Below the pieces are notes generated by a model. It did not search any database. It saw nothing but the letters and a program-made list of their open reading frames with translations, and had not been told where the DNA came from. 38,002 bases of DNA from DATCMA01 sp036563645 (lineage in GTDB: Bacteria > Actinomycetota > Actinomycetes > Mycobacteriales > Micromonosporaceae): contig DATCMA010000052.1 of NCBI GenBank assembly GCA_036563645.1, positions 1 through 38,002 on the forward strand, written 5' to 3'. The position numbers and the translations under genes are program-made. Shown here piece by piece: positions 15,159 through 23,772 of the stretch (positions are counted from its first letter, which is position 1; every line of letters starts with the position of its first letter).

Positions 15159-16829
15159 TCAGAGGCGGGACAGCGCCGCTTTCAAGGGGTCGAGCCCGAT
15201 GGAGCCGAGGTTGAGCGCGTCCCGGTGGAAGTCCTTGAGGCGGAACGCGGCGCCTTTCCGCGCCCGCGCCTCCTCCCGGGCTTGCAGCCAAATCCGCTCG
15301 CCGATCTTGTACGACGGCGCTTGGCCCGGCCAGCCGAGATAGCGGTTGATCTCGAAGCGGAGAAACTCGTCCGGCACCCGGCAGTGCGCCCGCATGAACT
15401 CCCAGCCGAGCTCCGGCGTCCACCGCTCCCCGGGGTGGAAACCGAACGGGTTGTCCCGGGGGATCTCCAACTCCAGGTGCATGCCGATGTCGACGATCAC
15501 CCGGGCGGCGCGGAACGCCTGGCTATCGAGCATGCCGAGCCGGTCCCCCGGATCCTCCAGGTACCCCAGCTCGTCCATGAGCCGTTCCGCGTAGAGCGCC
15601 CACCCCTCGCCGTGCCCGGAGCACCAGCACAGCAGCCGCTGCCACCGGTTGAGCAGCTCGCCGCGGGCGTGGGTCTGCCCCACCTGGAGGTGGTGTCCGG
15701 GCACGCCCTCGTGGTAGACCGTGGTGACTTCCCGCCAGGTGGAGAACTCGGTGACGCCCTGCGGCACCGACCACCACATCCGCCCCGGACGCGAGAAGTC
15801 CTCGCTTGGCCCGGTGTAGTAGATGCCCCCGTCGCTCGTCGGCGCGATACAGCACTCGATACGGCGGACCGGCTCGGGGATGTCGAAGTGGGTGCCGTGC
15901 AGCTCGGCGATCGCCTTGTCGGCCAGCGCCTGCATCCAGTCGCGGAACGCCTCCTTGCCCCGAATCGTGCGGGCCGGATCGGCGTCGAGCACCGCGACCG
16001 CCTCGTCGACGGTGGCGCCGGAGCCGGCGATGCGCTCCGCGACCTCGCGCATCTCGTTCTCCAGGCGGGCGAGCTCCGCGAAGCCCCACTCGTACGTCTC
16101 GTCGAGGTCGATCGTGGCGCCGAGGAAGTACCGTGACGCGAGCTGGTAGCGGTCCCGGCCGACGGCTTGGTTCTCCCGGCCGAGCGGGGCGAGCTCGTGG
16201 CGGAGGAACTCGCCAAAGTGGGCGGTGGCGGCGGTCGCGGCGGAGGCGCCGCGGCGGAGGTCGGCGGCGAGCGACCCGGTCGCGTTGAGCCCGGCGACGA
16301 GCCGGTGGAAGAAGTTGTCCCCGTCGGGGTCGGTCCAGATCTCGCACTGCCGGGCCACTTCGAGGATCTGCGCTCGGGCGCTGACGTGGCCGGCGCGGGC
16401 GGACTCGAGCAGCGTCGTGCGGAACTGCTCGAGAGCCCGCGGGAACTGGTTCAAGCGGGACGCGATGTTGCGCAGCGCCTCCTCGCCTTCGGTCGGCATC
16501 AAGTCAAAGACTTGACGGAGGCCATGAAGTGGGCTGGAAATGACGTTGATTTCGCTTGTGGTCTCGCCTGCTTCGTAGCGTTCGAGCTCTAGGCCCAGCC
16601 GCTCGAGCATCGCCTCTTTCGCGACCCGCTCCGACTCGCTCGACGGCTCGGTGGCGTGGAGTTCGCGCAGCGTACGCCGGGTGAGTTCGGCCTGTGCCGC
16701 GAATCCCTCGGGGGAGAGGTCGTCGAGCTGATCGTCGTAACCGGGGATGCCGACGTACGTCGCGCCAGCGGGGTTGAGTGCTGCCCACTCGTCGACATAC
16801 CGATTGGCGATGTCATCAATTCGTCCCAC
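15159..16829 (-). CDS. DUF885-family metallopeptidase-like protein
   Basis: A 556-residue soluble protein of the DUF885 family, related to zinc carboxypeptidase-like enzymes. The key motif TVYHEGVPGHHLQ at about residues 368-380 holds the HExxxxH-type metal ligands. The following helix (CWCSGHGEGWALYAERLMDELGY) carries the Glu that usually completes the site. The N-terminal half is helical (IANRYVDEWAALNPAGATYVGI). No signal peptide, so it is cytoplasmic. GTG start at 16829 without a strong ribosome site. Substrate unknown, a peptide in related proteins. Single gene; terminator-like hairpin downstream. Confidence 0.88.
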   Translation of the reverse strand: MGRIDDIANRYVDEWAALNPAGATYVGIPGYDDQLDDLSPEGFAAQAELTRRTLRELHATEPSSESERVAKEAMLERLGLELERYEAGETTSEINVISSPLHGLRQVFDLMPTEGEEALRNIASRLNQFPRALEQFRTTLLESARAGHVSARAQILEVARQCEIWTDPDGDNFFHRLVAGLNATGSLAADLRRGASAATAATAHFGEFLRHELAPLGRENQAVGRDRYQLASRYFLGATIDLDETYEWGFAELARLENEMREVAERIAGSGATVDEAVAVLDADPARTIRGKEAFRDWMQALADKAIAELHGTHFDIPEPVRRIECCIAPTSDGGIYYTGPSEDFSRPGRMWWSVPQGVTEFSTWREVTTVYHEGVPGHHLQVGQTHARGELLNRWQRLLCWCSGHGEGWALYAERLMDELGYLEDPGDRLGMLDSQAFRAARVIVDIGMHLELEIPRDNPFGFHPGERWTPELGWEFMRAHCRVPDEFLRFEINRYLGWPGQAPSYKIGERIWLQAREEARARKGAAFRLKDFHRDALNLGSIGLDPLKAALSRL

Positions 16830-16911
16830 GCGATGACCCTACGTGACCCAGCGCGGGGGTGAGACCAGTGATACGCCCTCGGGGGGAGAAAGGTGCGTCG
16901 CCGCGTCCCCT

Positions 16912-17934
16912 TCACCGGGCCTCTGTGACCGTTCCCCGACAGGCCTCACCGGCTATGGGCGCCGTTGGGCGCACCGCGGTCACCGTTCGCCGATCGGGCG
17001 CAACAGCGGTGATCCATCCTCCGGCCCGCCCGAGCTGGAGCAGCGCCTCGGCGTGGGCGGGGAGCTCCTCTCGCGTCCCCGGCGCCGGCGGCCAGCTCAC
17101 CCGCGTGAGGTGGCCAGGCTGGAGCCACGGTCGCAGCGCGGTGATCGGATCCGCGGTGTCGAGGGCGGCGCGCGCCTGCCGGAGCGCGTCGAGGACGGCG
17201 TCCAGCGCCTCGCGGACGGCGGGCGCATTTCCGCCGCACATCGCCGCGACGAGCTCTGGTCGGCTCGCCGCCACTCGCGTGCCATCGCGGAAGGAGCCCG
17301 CCCCGAGCGTCGCGGCCAGCGGATTCGCGCCGGCGGTCGCGGCGAGCGCAGAGGCGAGGAGGTGGGGCACGTGGCTGATGGTGGCGACGGCGCGGTCGTG
17401 CTCGGCCGCGGTGGCGGGGACGACCCGGGCACCGAGCGACTCGGTGAGCAGCGCGGCGAGGTGGAGCCAGTCCGCGAGCGCCGTGGACGCGTCGAGGCAG
17501 AGCACCCAGGCGCACCCGGTGAAGAGGTCCGGGTCCGCCGCGGCGAAGCCGGAGGTCTCCCGTCCGGCCATGGGGTGGCCGCCGATGAAGCGGGCGACTC
17601 GGTGGAGGCGGTCGGCGGCGAGGGCGCGGACCGGCTCCTTCACTGACGTCACATCCGTCACCAGCCCGGCGTATCCGGCGTCGACCAGCTCGTCGAAGAC
17701 CGCCGCCACCGCGGGCAGCGGGACAGCGACGACGACCACGTCGGCACCGGCGACCGCGTCGCGAATGGACGAGGCCACCCGCCAGCGAGCGGCGGGGGAA
17801 GATTCCGCGGCGGCGCGGGCAGCGGCTCGGGTCGCCGGATCGGCGTCGTAGCCACACACCTCGTGGCCGGCGCGCGCGAACGCGTGGAGCACGGAGCCGC
17901 CGATGAGACCCAGCCCGATCACCGCGATGGTCAC
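16912..17934 (-). CDS. tyrA: Prephenate (or arogenate) dehydrogenase
   Basis: A 340-residue TyrA, the oxidative decarboxylation step of tyrosine synthesis. The N-terminal NAD(P) fold is IAVIGLGLIGGSVLHA with GxGxxG at 7-12. Catalytic landmarks are the HPMAG segment (FIGGHPMAGRETSGF) and SHVPHLLASALA. GTG at 17934 is chosen over the ATG 18 bases upstream because it gives the family start and has GGGAGA 8-9 bases before it. Whether it uses prephenate or arogenate cannot be told. The C-terminal 30 residues are not conserved-looking. Divergent from the small membrane-protein gene at 18025. Confidence 0.92.
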   Translation of the reverse strand: MTIAVIGLGLIGGSVLHAFARAGHEVCGYDADPATRAAARAAAESSPAARWRVASSIRDAVAGADVVVVAVPLPAVAAVFDELVDAGYAGLVTDVTSVKEPVRALAADRLHRVARFIGGHPMAGRETSGFAAADPDLFTGCAWVLCLDASTALADWLHLAALLTESLGARVVPATAAEHDRAVATISHVPHLLASALAATAGANPLAATLGAGSFRDGTRVAASRPELVAAMCGGNAPAVREALDAVLDALRQARAALDTADPITALRPWLQPGHLTRVSWPPAPGTREELPAHAEALLQLGRAGGWITAVAPDRRTVTAVRPTAPIAGEACRGTVTEAR

Positions 17935-18024
17935 GGAAGGACTCTCCCACATGCGAGTAGGCTGGGTCACACGGACCCTAGCCACGAGCGACCCGAGGAC
18001 CGGCGAGCGGAAGGAGCGTGTGTC

Positions 18025-18423
18025 GTGGCGGATAGGCCATCGCTCCCGCCATGGCCTGGGCCTCCGCTGCGGGTCCCTCCCGGATATCGCCCGCCGGAGG
18101 ACCCTCCGCTCCCCACCAGCTATCAGCGGCCGACCTACCGGGAGCCGCATCCGGTGCGGCCGGATGCCGCGGCCATCGGCGGCATCGCGGCCCTCGCGTG
18201 GTACATCGCGTTCGTCTTCGTGGGCGCCGGCAGCCTGAGCGCGAGCACGTGGTGGGGTCTCCTCGCCGGCGCGATCGCGTGGGCGGTGGCGTTGGTGCTC
18301 GTCCGCTTCGGCGACCGCGGGGTGGCGACCGGGATCGCCATCGTTACCGCGGTGTGTTGGGGTGTCACCACTTTCGCCGTCGGGCTGCGGTGGGTGACCA
18401 GCGGGGACTGGCCACTGTGGTGA
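18025..18423 (+). CDS. Small Pro-rich membrane protein
   Basis: A 132-residue protein. AAGGAG lies 8 bases before the GTG. Residues 1-45 are Pro-rich and disordered (SLPPWPGPPLRVPPGYRPP). Three hydrophobic helices follow (about 49-70, 75-95 and 100-122), with Trp-rich turns. No domain is recognised. It stands between tyrA (divergent) and the tadA pair in the same direction, 178 bases upstream of the latter. Function unknown. Confidence 0.7.
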   Translation: MADRPSLPPWPGPPLRVPPGYRPPEDPPLPTSYQRPTYREPHPVRPDAAAIGGIAALAWYIAFVFVGAGSLSASTWWGLLAGAIAWAVALVLVRFGDRGVATGIAIVTAVCWGVTTFAVGLRWVTSGDWPLW

Positions 18424-18552
18424 CCGCGGCGACTGTGACCGTCATCAAGTGACCGCGGGGCGACGCGGCGAAGCGGGTAGGGCGGATCATACGGTCCCGG
18501 CGGGATTTTTCCTTCCGGGCGTTGCCACGCACCTGGACTCGACACACGTTAC

Positions 18553-18566
18553 TGTCACGCGTGACA
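18553..18566. promoter_or_regulatory. Perfect 14-bp palindrome upstream of the tadA operon
   Basis: TGTCACGCGTGACA reads the same on both strands, with no loop. It lies 36 bases before the ATG at 18602, next to a TTGACG (18572-18577) that could be a -35 box. Its symmetry and position fit an operator; the binding protein is unknown. Confidence 0.5.
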
Positions 18567-18601
18567 AAAGCTTGACGTGGTGGCGCAAGGGGAGTGCCGA
18601 T

Positions 18602-19117
18602 ATGCATTCAGGGGGAAACGTGACGTACTTCGCGGCTGGGGTTGCGCGCGGTCCAGCCGGCTGGACCGCCGAGGAGGTCGACCTAGGCGGCGTGTCCGAC
18701 CTCGACGAGGTAGTCGAACGGCTTCGCGAGGTCGATCCGGACGCCGACCTCTCCCTGCTGTTCGTGGAGGCTGACGACTCGTACCTCGTCATCGTTCGGG
18801 TCGACGAGGAGGACGATCCCCGCGTCTTCGGGTCCGACTCCGCTTTCGCCGACGAGTCGCGCCTGGGTGCTGTGCTGCTCGGCGACGTGGAGACCGCGGC
18901 GACGGTCGGGTCGGGCGCGTCCGATGCCGCGGCGACGCTCGTGGGCCCCGGTTTCGACCCCGTTGGTGATCCCGAACTCCTCGCTGACCTGGGCGTGCCC
19001 GGGAAGCGGCTGCTGGCCCTCTGCGCGAAGGAAGGCATGCTCCCGCAGGACGTCACCGCCGAGATCTGCCAGGCGATCGGGTGTGGTGACCAGGTCGAAG
19101 AACTGCGTGAGGCGTGA
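18602..19117 (+). CDS. tRNA adenosine deaminase-associated protein
   Basis: A 171-residue acidic protein, the actinobacterial type found directly upstream of tadA. Segments: YFAAGVARGPAGWTAEEVDL, then the acidic DLSLLFVEADDSYLVIVRVDEEDDPRVF and the helical C-terminus PGKRLLALCAKEGMLPQDVTAEIC. The ATG at 18602 has AAGGGGAG 7 bases upstream; a GTG at 18620 with GGGGGA is an alternative. Its TGA overlaps the tadA start (GTGA at 19114-19117), so the two proteins are made together and may interact. Molecular role unknown. Confidence 0.88.
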   Translation: MHSGGNVTYFAAGVARGPAGWTAEEVDLGGVSDLDEVVERLREVDPDADLSLLFVEADDSYLVIVRVDEEDDPRVFGSDSAFADESRLGAVLLGDVETAATVGSGASDAAATLVGPGFDPVGDPELLADLGVPGKRLLALCAKEGMLPQDVTAEICQAIGCGDQVEELREA

Positions 19118-19605
19118 TCGCGGATACGGTGATCTGCGATAGCCGGCGGGCCCGCCACGAGGCGTGGATGCGCCGCGCGTTGACCGTGGCGGCCGCCGCA
19201 CCCGATGGGGGCCCTGACGCTGGTGATGTGCCCGTCGGGGCTGTCCTCTACGACGCGAACGGTGTGGAGATCGCGGCGGCGCGTAACGAACGTGAGGCGA
19301 CCAACGACCCGACCGCGCACGCCGAGATCCTCGCGCTGCGTCGTGGGGCGGACGTAGTCGGCAGCTGGCGACTGGACGGCTGCACGCTCGTGGTGACCCT
19401 CGAACCCTGCACCATGTGCGCGGGAGCGCTCGTGCTAGCCCGGGTCTCCACTCTGGTCTTCGGCGCGTGGGAGCCCAAGACAGGCGCGGTCGGCTCCCTC
19501 TGGGATGTGGTGCGTGACCGACGTCTCAACCACCGTCCCGAGGTCTACAGCGGCGTTCTGGAAGAGGAATGCGCCGCTCTCCTGCGCGCCTTCTTTCGGT
19601 CGTGA
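19114..19605 (+). CDS. tadA: tRNA-specific adenosine-34 deaminase
   Basis: A 163-residue zinc deaminase converting A34 to inosine in tRNA-Arg(ACG). The active site is HAE at 69-71 (zinc His69, proton-shuttle Glu71) and PCTMC at 98-102 (zinc Cys99 and Cys102). The preceding NDPTAHAEILALR and the following FGAWEPKTGAVGSLWDVV are typical of TadA rather than cytidine or guanine deaminases. GTG start overlaps the stop of the associated gene. A 12-bp hairpin directly follows the stop. Confidence 0.95.
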   Translation: MIADTVICDSRRARHEAWMRRALTVAAAAPDGGPDAGDVPVGAVLYDANGVEIAAARNEREATNDPTAHAEILALRRGADVVGSWRLDGCTLVVTLEPCTMCAGALVLARVSTLVFGAWEPKTGAVGSLWDVVRDRRLNHRPEVYSGVLEEECAALLRAFFRS

Positions 19606-19608
19606 CTG

Positions 19609-19650
19609 GGGAGGGCCCCTGCCCGGCCCGGTAGCGGTAGGGGTCCTCCC
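19609..19650. terminator. Bidirectional hairpin terminator between tadA and deoD
   Basis: GGGAGGGCCCCT (19609-19620) pairs with AGGGGTCCTCCC (19639-19650): 12 bp with one G-T wobble and an 18-base loop. It lies between two convergent genes, 4 and 7 bases from their stops, so it can end both. Confidence 0.75.
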
Positions 19651-19656
19651 TCGCCG

Positions 19657-20367
19657 CTAAGCGGCGGTGACGGTGTCGAGGGCGATCCGCACCATCTGGT
19701 GGAAGCCGCGTTCGCGTTCCTGCGCGCTGGTCCGCTCGCCCGTGCGCAGGTGGTCGCTCACGGTCAGCAGCGTCAACGCCCGACACCGATAGCGCGCCGC
19801 GATGGTGTAGAGCGCCGCGGACTCCATCTCGACGGCGAGGACGCCGAAATCCGCCAGCGTGTCGTAGAGGTCCGCGCGGTCGGGGTAGAAGGTGTCGGTG
19901 GAGAAGACGGGGCCGACTCGCAGCGGGACGCCGTGGCGGTCGGCGACGTCGACCGCGGTGCGCAGCAGCCCGAAATCGGCGACCGGGGCGTAATCCACCA
20001 GCCCAGCGAAGCGGACGCGATTCATGTTCGAGTCGGTGGAGGTCGCGCTCGCGGCCAGCACGTCCCGCAGCCGGAGGTCATCGGTCAGCGCGCCGCAGGA
20101 GCCGACGCGGATCAGCGTGCGTACCCCGTACTCGGTGACGAGCTCGTGCACGTAGATGGCGGCCGACGGCATGCCCATGCCGGAGCCCTGCACGGAGACG
20201 CGGACCCCCTGGTAGGAGCCGGTGAAGCCCAACATGCCGCGCACGGTGGAGTAGCACCGGGCGTTCTCGAGGAAGGTCTCCGCGATCCACCTCGCCCGCA
20301 ACGGATCGCCAGGCATGAGGACGCGTTCCGCGATCTCCCCTGGCTCCGCTCCGATGTGCGTGCTCAC
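19657..20367 (-). CDS. deoD: Purine-nucleoside phosphorylase (DeoD type)
   Basis: A 236-residue hexameric-type nucleoside phosphorylase of purine salvage. It opens STHIGAEPGEIAERVLMPGDPLRA (phosphate loop near PGDP, residues about 19-22). GSGMGMPSAAIY and LIRVGSCGAL follow (phosphate-binding Arg), then VLAVEMESAALYTIA (ribose-binding Glu) and LLTVSDHL with the catalytic Asp. Length matches E. coli DeoD. GTG start at 20367; longer frames upstream would run into the tRNA-Ser region. AGGA lies about 9 bases upstream. Single gene, convergent with tadA. Confidence 0.93.
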   Translation of the reverse strand: MSTHIGAEPGEIAERVLMPGDPLRARWIAETFLENARCYSTVRGMLGFTGSYQGVRVSVQGSGMGMPSAAIYVHELVTEYGVRTLIRVGSCGALTDDLRLRDVLAASATSTDSNMNRVRFAGLVDYAPVADFGLLRTAVDVADRHGVPLRVGPVFSTDTFYPDRADLYDTLADFGVLAVEMESAALYTIAARYRCRALTLLTVSDHLRTGERTSAQERERGFHQMVRIALDTVTAA

Positions 20368-20445
20368 GCCCGTTGATCCTGCCAGTTCGTCGCGCACCAC
20401 CCCCCTTTTCGACGACTCGGCGAGTCGTCGGGTACGCTCATGCGC

Positions 20446-20532
20446 GGTGGTGTGTCCGAGCGGCCGAAGGAGCACGCCTCGAAAGCGTGTGAGGGGGCAA
20501 CCCCTCCGAGGGTTCAAATCCCTCCGCCACCG
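20446..20532 (+). tRNA. tRNA-Ser (anticodon CGA)
   Basis: An 87-base class II tRNA. Acceptor GGTGGTG pairs with CGCCACC (one G-T), with discriminator G. The anticodon loop CTCGAAA gives CGA. A long variable arm, GAGGGGGCAACCCCTC, and the T-loop GGTTCAAATCC are present. CCA is not encoded. A terminator follows. Confidence 0.95.
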
Positions 20533-20548
20533 CGTGATAGTGCGAAAC

Positions 20549-20582
20549 GCCCGATCGATCCGCCTGGATCGGCCGGGCTTTT
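20549..20582 (+). terminator. Terminator after tRNA-Ser(CGA)
   Basis: GCCCG (20549-20553) and CGGGC (20574-20578) close an outer stem, CGATCC/GGATCG an inner stem, and TTTT follows at 20579-20582. Confidence 0.75.
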
Positions 20583-20696
20583 CGCTTTCCCAGGAGTATG
20601 TGTCGCACGGGGCGTGTCGCACGCGCTCCCCGCATCGCGCGCTGGTCGCCACCGGTGGACGTCACGTCACCGCGCGCCTCCGGCACATCTCGTCAC

Positions 20697-20765
20697 GCGC
20701 GGCTGATCTGGTTGTCACGGCGCAGCTGATTCGATCGTCACAGCGCGGCTGATCTGGGGTGACGA
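20697..20765. repeat. Three 23-bp tandem repeats between the tRNA-Ser genes
   Basis: Units start at 20697, 20720 and 20743. Each begins GCGCGGCTGAT or GCGCAGCTGAT and ends near GTCAC or GTGAC. Units one and three share GCGCGGCTGATCTGG exactly. Part of a fourth end (TCGTCAC) precedes unit one. The rest of 20583-20912 holds no gene. Repeated 20-bp-class units are typical of IS21-family ends, so this may be an IS remnant (inference). Confidence 0.6.
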
Positions 20766-20912
20766 CGGGCACCCCGGGACATCGCGGCGGATACGGAGCC
20801 GTGCGTGGACGAGTGGTGCCCTGGGGTGAGGAAGCGGACGCCTCCGCGCCCACCTGCGGCGCCTTGGCGGGAGAGGCGCGTGCGCGGAGAGTGTGATGCC
20901 CGGAGAGACGCC

Positions 20913-20945
20913 GAGGGGCCGGGCCCTCGGCGAACCCGGCCCCTC
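20913..20945 (-). terminator. Hairpin after tRNA-Ser(GGA)
   Basis: GAGGGGCCGGG (20913-20923) and CCCGGCCCCTC (20935-20945) form a perfect 11-bp stem with an 11-base loop. It lies 11 bases downstream of the leftward tRNA gene. No T-run. Confidence 0.6.
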
Positions 20946-20956
20946 GCCTACTGAGG

Positions 20957-21041
20957 CGGAGGATACGAGATTCGAACTCGTGAGGGGTTGCCCCCAACAC
21001 GCTTTCCAAGCGTGCGCCCTAGGCCGCTAGGCGAATCCTCC
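20957..21041 (-). tRNA. tRNA-Ser (anticodon GGA)
   Basis: An 85-base class II tRNA read leftward. Acceptor GGAGGAT pairs with ATCCTCC, with discriminator G. The anticodon loop TTGGAAA gives GGA. The long variable arm GTTGGGGGCAACCCCTC is nearly the same as in the tRNA-Ser(CGA) 425 bases away on the other strand. Confidence 0.95.
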
Positions 21042-21124
21042 GCCTCTAAGGATACAGCCTTCCCACGAGTTGCGTACCCCACCACCCAGGCCGGGTGTCC
21101 CGTGGCGCGCTAGACTGGAGCCCA

Positions 21125-21207
21125 CCCCCCGTGCGGCGTTACCTCGTGAACCTCCCCAGGGCCGGAAGGCAGCAAGGATAAGCGAGCTCTGGCGGGTGCA
21201 CGGGGGG
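21125..21207 (+). ncRNA. ffs: Signal recognition particle RNA (4.5S type)
   Basis: The domain IV core GGGCCGGAAGGCAGCAAGG (21159-21177) holds the GGAA tetraloop and the conserved AGCA internal loop that binds Ffh. The outer arms CCCCCCGTGC and GCACGGGGGG close the hairpin. Short bacterial form without an Alu domain. Located between tRNA-Ser and dnaX, its usual actinobacterial place. The exact ends may extend a few bases each way. Confidence 0.93.
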
Positions 21208-21351
21208 CCTTCTCGTTGTGCCACCACTGGCGCCGATGTCCCCACCGACCATCGCTGATCCACAGGTCGCCGCTGGAATTCGCGTCCGAGGCGGGGTGGT
21301 TGTCAGGCCTCGCGGGGCGGAGAATGACGCGGTCGGAAGGAGGCGGGACGG

Positions 21352-23745
21352 GTGACACTGGCGCTCTATCGCAAGTACCGGCCGAGGACCTTTGCCGAGG
21401 TCATCGGGCAAGAGCACGTCACCGAGCCGCTGATCCAGGCCCTGCGGACAGGCCGTCTCCACCACGCCTACCTGTTCTCTGGGCCGCGGGGCTGTGGAAA
21501 GACGTCGAGCGCTCGGATCCTCGCCCGTTCCCTCAACTGCGAGAAGGGCCCCACTCCGGAACCGTGCGGCGAGTGTGAGTCGTGTCGCGCCCTCGCCCCC
21601 GACGGCCCCGGGTCGATCGACGTCATCGAGATCGACGCGGCGAGCCACGGTGGCGTGGACGACGCGCGCGACCTGCGGGAGAAGGCGGTCTTCGCCCCGG
21701 TCAGCAGCCGCTACAAGGTCTACATCGTCGACGAGGCCCACATGGTCTCCTCGGCCGGCTTCAACGCGCTGCTCAAGCTCGTCGAGGAGCCGCCGGACTA
21801 CGTCAAGTTCATCTTCGCCACCACCGAGCCGGACAAGGTCCTCGGCACGATCCGGTCGCGGACACACCACTACCCCTTCCGCCTGATTCCGCCCGGTGTG
21901 CTCCGTCCCCACCTCGAGCGGCTCTGCGCGGCCGAAGGGGTCAGCGTGGAGCCGGCGGTCTTCCCGCTCGTCATCCGGGCCGGAGGCGGCAGCGTTCGGG
22001 ACACCCTGTCCGTGCTCGACCAGCTCATCGCCGGGGCCGGCCCGGAGGGAGTCACCTACGCACGCGCCGTCGCGCTGCTCGGAGCGACGGACCGCGCGCT
22101 GATCGACGAGATGTGCGAGGCGCTCGCCGCCGGCGATGGGGCGGCTGCCTTCGTCACCGTCAACCGGGTCGTCGAGGCGGGGCACGACCCTCGCCGGTTC
22201 GCCGCCGACCTGCTGGAGCGGCTCCGCGACCTGATCGTGCTCCAGCGGGTCCCCGACGCGGCCGAGAAGGGGCTCATCGACGCGCCCGCCGATCAGCTCG
22301 AGCGGATGCGCGACCAGGCGCGGCGGCTGGGCCCCGGGACGCTGTCGCGGTGCGCCGACATCGTCCACAACGGACTCGTCGAGATGCGGGGCACCACCGC
22401 GCCGCGGCTGCTGCTGGAGCTCGTGACCGCCCGCATGTTCCTCCCCGGGGCCGACGACTCGACCAGCGCGTTGCTGCAACGCCTGGAGCGGCTCGAACGT
22501 CAGGCCGCCAGCGGGGCGCCGACGGTCGCCGCGCACGCGGCCCCGCCGGCGGACGTCGCCACAGCGCCTAGCCAGCCGGTTGCGGCGCCCAGCCAGCCGG
22601 CTGCGGTGTCCACGCCACCGGCGCGGCCCCCGTCACCAGCACCCGAGGCCGCCCCCGCGGCCGAGGCGTCCCCGCCCGCGCCGCCGCGTGCGGCGGCCCA
22701 GCCCGCGGGTACGACCGCCCCGCCGGCGTCCCCAGAGCCCCGACGTGCGGCCCCGGCGGCCCGGCCCCAGCCCGCGCCGCCGCCGTCACCTCCCGCCGGC
22801 GCCGTCCCGACCCGGCTGCCCGCCCGCGGCGCGGATCTGGCGGCCGTCCAGCGGGCCTGGGACGAGATCCTCAAGCGGGCAGGGCGGCGCAGGCAGCGGA
22901 CGGCCGCGCTGGCCCGCCAGGCCACGATCCGCGACGTGGTCGGCGACACCCTGGTGTTGACGTGCGAGTACCCCGCCCACGCGACGATGCTGGCCGACGC
23001 GGCCGCCCCTCTCGTCGAGGCGATCTACGAGGTCTTGGGGGTGCGGTGGCAGGTCGTCTGTGAGGTGGCGGGCGAGCAGCATCCCCCCTCGACCCGCGCC
23101 GCCGGGGCCCGGCCGGCCCGCCCGTCAGCGGCACCGCGCCCGGGCGCGAGCGCGGCGGGTCACGCGGGCCGAACCACGCGCCCGGCCTCCGGCGCGGGCG
23201 ACGACTGGCCCGAGCCGGTGCGGCCTGGGGGAGCCGGGCCCGGGGCAGCTGCCGAGGAGGATTGGCCGACCCCGGCGGTCCCGGGGGGCGCGGCGGCGTC
23301 GAGCGCACCGAGTGCCGGGGACTCGGCTTCCCCCGCCCGCGGCCCCATCCCGGCGGCCCGTGGCGGCACCGACGGTGTGGCGGCGCCGACGCCGCGAGGT
23401 CACACCGCGCCCGCGGCGGTTTCTCCCCCGCCAGCGTCGCCGTCCTCCGCGTCCGCGCCGCCGGCCGCCGCGTCCCTGTCACCGCGCTCGGACGCCACGG
23501 TGACCGCGCCGGTCACACCGGAGCCCTGGAGTGACGGGACGCTGCCGGAGGACCCGCCGGACGACGTCGAGTACGACATCCCGGACGCGGAGTACGCGGC
23601 CTTTGACGGGTTCAGCCCGGACGACGACGTCCTCGACGAGGAGTTTGACGCGCCGGCTGAGCAGCAGATCAGTGAGCAGGAAGCGCTGCGGCTCCTCACA
23701 GAAGAGTTAGGGGCTGAGAAGATCGGCGAAGAGGAGCTTCGCTGA
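21352..23745 (+). CDS. dnaX: DNA polymerase III subunit gamma/tau
   Basis: A 797-residue clamp-loader ATPase. Walker A GPRGCGKTS is at 44-52, zinc cysteines at 63, 72, 75 and 78, Walker B DEAH in VYIVDEAHMVSSAGFNALLKLVEEP, and sensor region FIFATTEPDKVLGTIRSRTHHYPF. Domains I-III end near residue 370. Then come a Pro/Ala linker, a folded tau segment at about 487-570 (LAAVQRAWDEILKRAGRRRQ, then LTCEYPAHATML), a second long Pro/Ala/Gly linker and an acidic C-terminus rich in Asp/Glu. GTG start with GGAAGGAGG upstream. No A-rich slippery site was seen, so a gamma form made by frameshift is not evident. Convergent with the secreted LamG gene. Confidence 0.96.
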   Translation: MTLALYRKYRPRTFAEVIGQEHVTEPLIQALRTGRLHHAYLFSGPRGCGKTSSARILARSLNCEKGPTPEPCGECESCRALAPDGPGSIDVIEIDAASHGGVDDARDLREKAVFAPVSSRYKVYIVDEAHMVSSAGFNALLKLVEEPPDYVKFIFATTEPDKVLGTIRSRTHHYPFRLIPPGVLRPHLERLCAAEGVSVEPAVFPLVIRAGGGSVRDTLSVLDQLIAGAGPEGVTYARAVALLGATDRALIDEMCEALAAGDGAAAFVTVNRVVEAGHDPRRFAADLLERLRDLIVLQRVPDAAEKGLIDAPADQLERMRDQARRLGPGTLSRCADIVHNGLVEMRGTTAPRLLLELVTARMFLPGADDSTSALLQRLERLERQAASGAPTVAAHAAPPADVATAPSQPVAAPSQPAAVSTPPARPPSPAPEAAPAAEASPPAPPRAAAQPAGTTAPPASPEPRRAAPAARPQPAPPPSPPAGAVPTRLPARGADLAAVQRAWDEILKRAGRRRQRTAALARQATIRDVVGDTLVLTCEYPAHATMLADAAAPLVEAIYEVLGVRWQVVCEVAGEQHPPSTRAAGARPARPSAAPRPGASAAGHAGRTTRPASGAGDDWPEPVRPGGAGPGAAAEEDWPTPAVPGGAAASSAPSAGDSASPARGPIPAARGGTDGVAAPTPRGHTAPAAVSPPPASPSSASAPPAAASLSPRSDATVTAPVTPEPWSDGTLPEDPPDDVEYDIPDAEYAAFDGFSPDDDVLDEEFDAPAEQQISEQEALRLLTEELGAEKIGEEELR

Positions 23746-23772
23746 TCCTCCCAGCCCCACGGGCTTAGGCGG

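Noticed and set aside
21352..23745. Programmed frameshift in dnaX giving gamma
   Set aside because: No A-rich slippery heptamer was seen in the expected region of this GC-rich gene.
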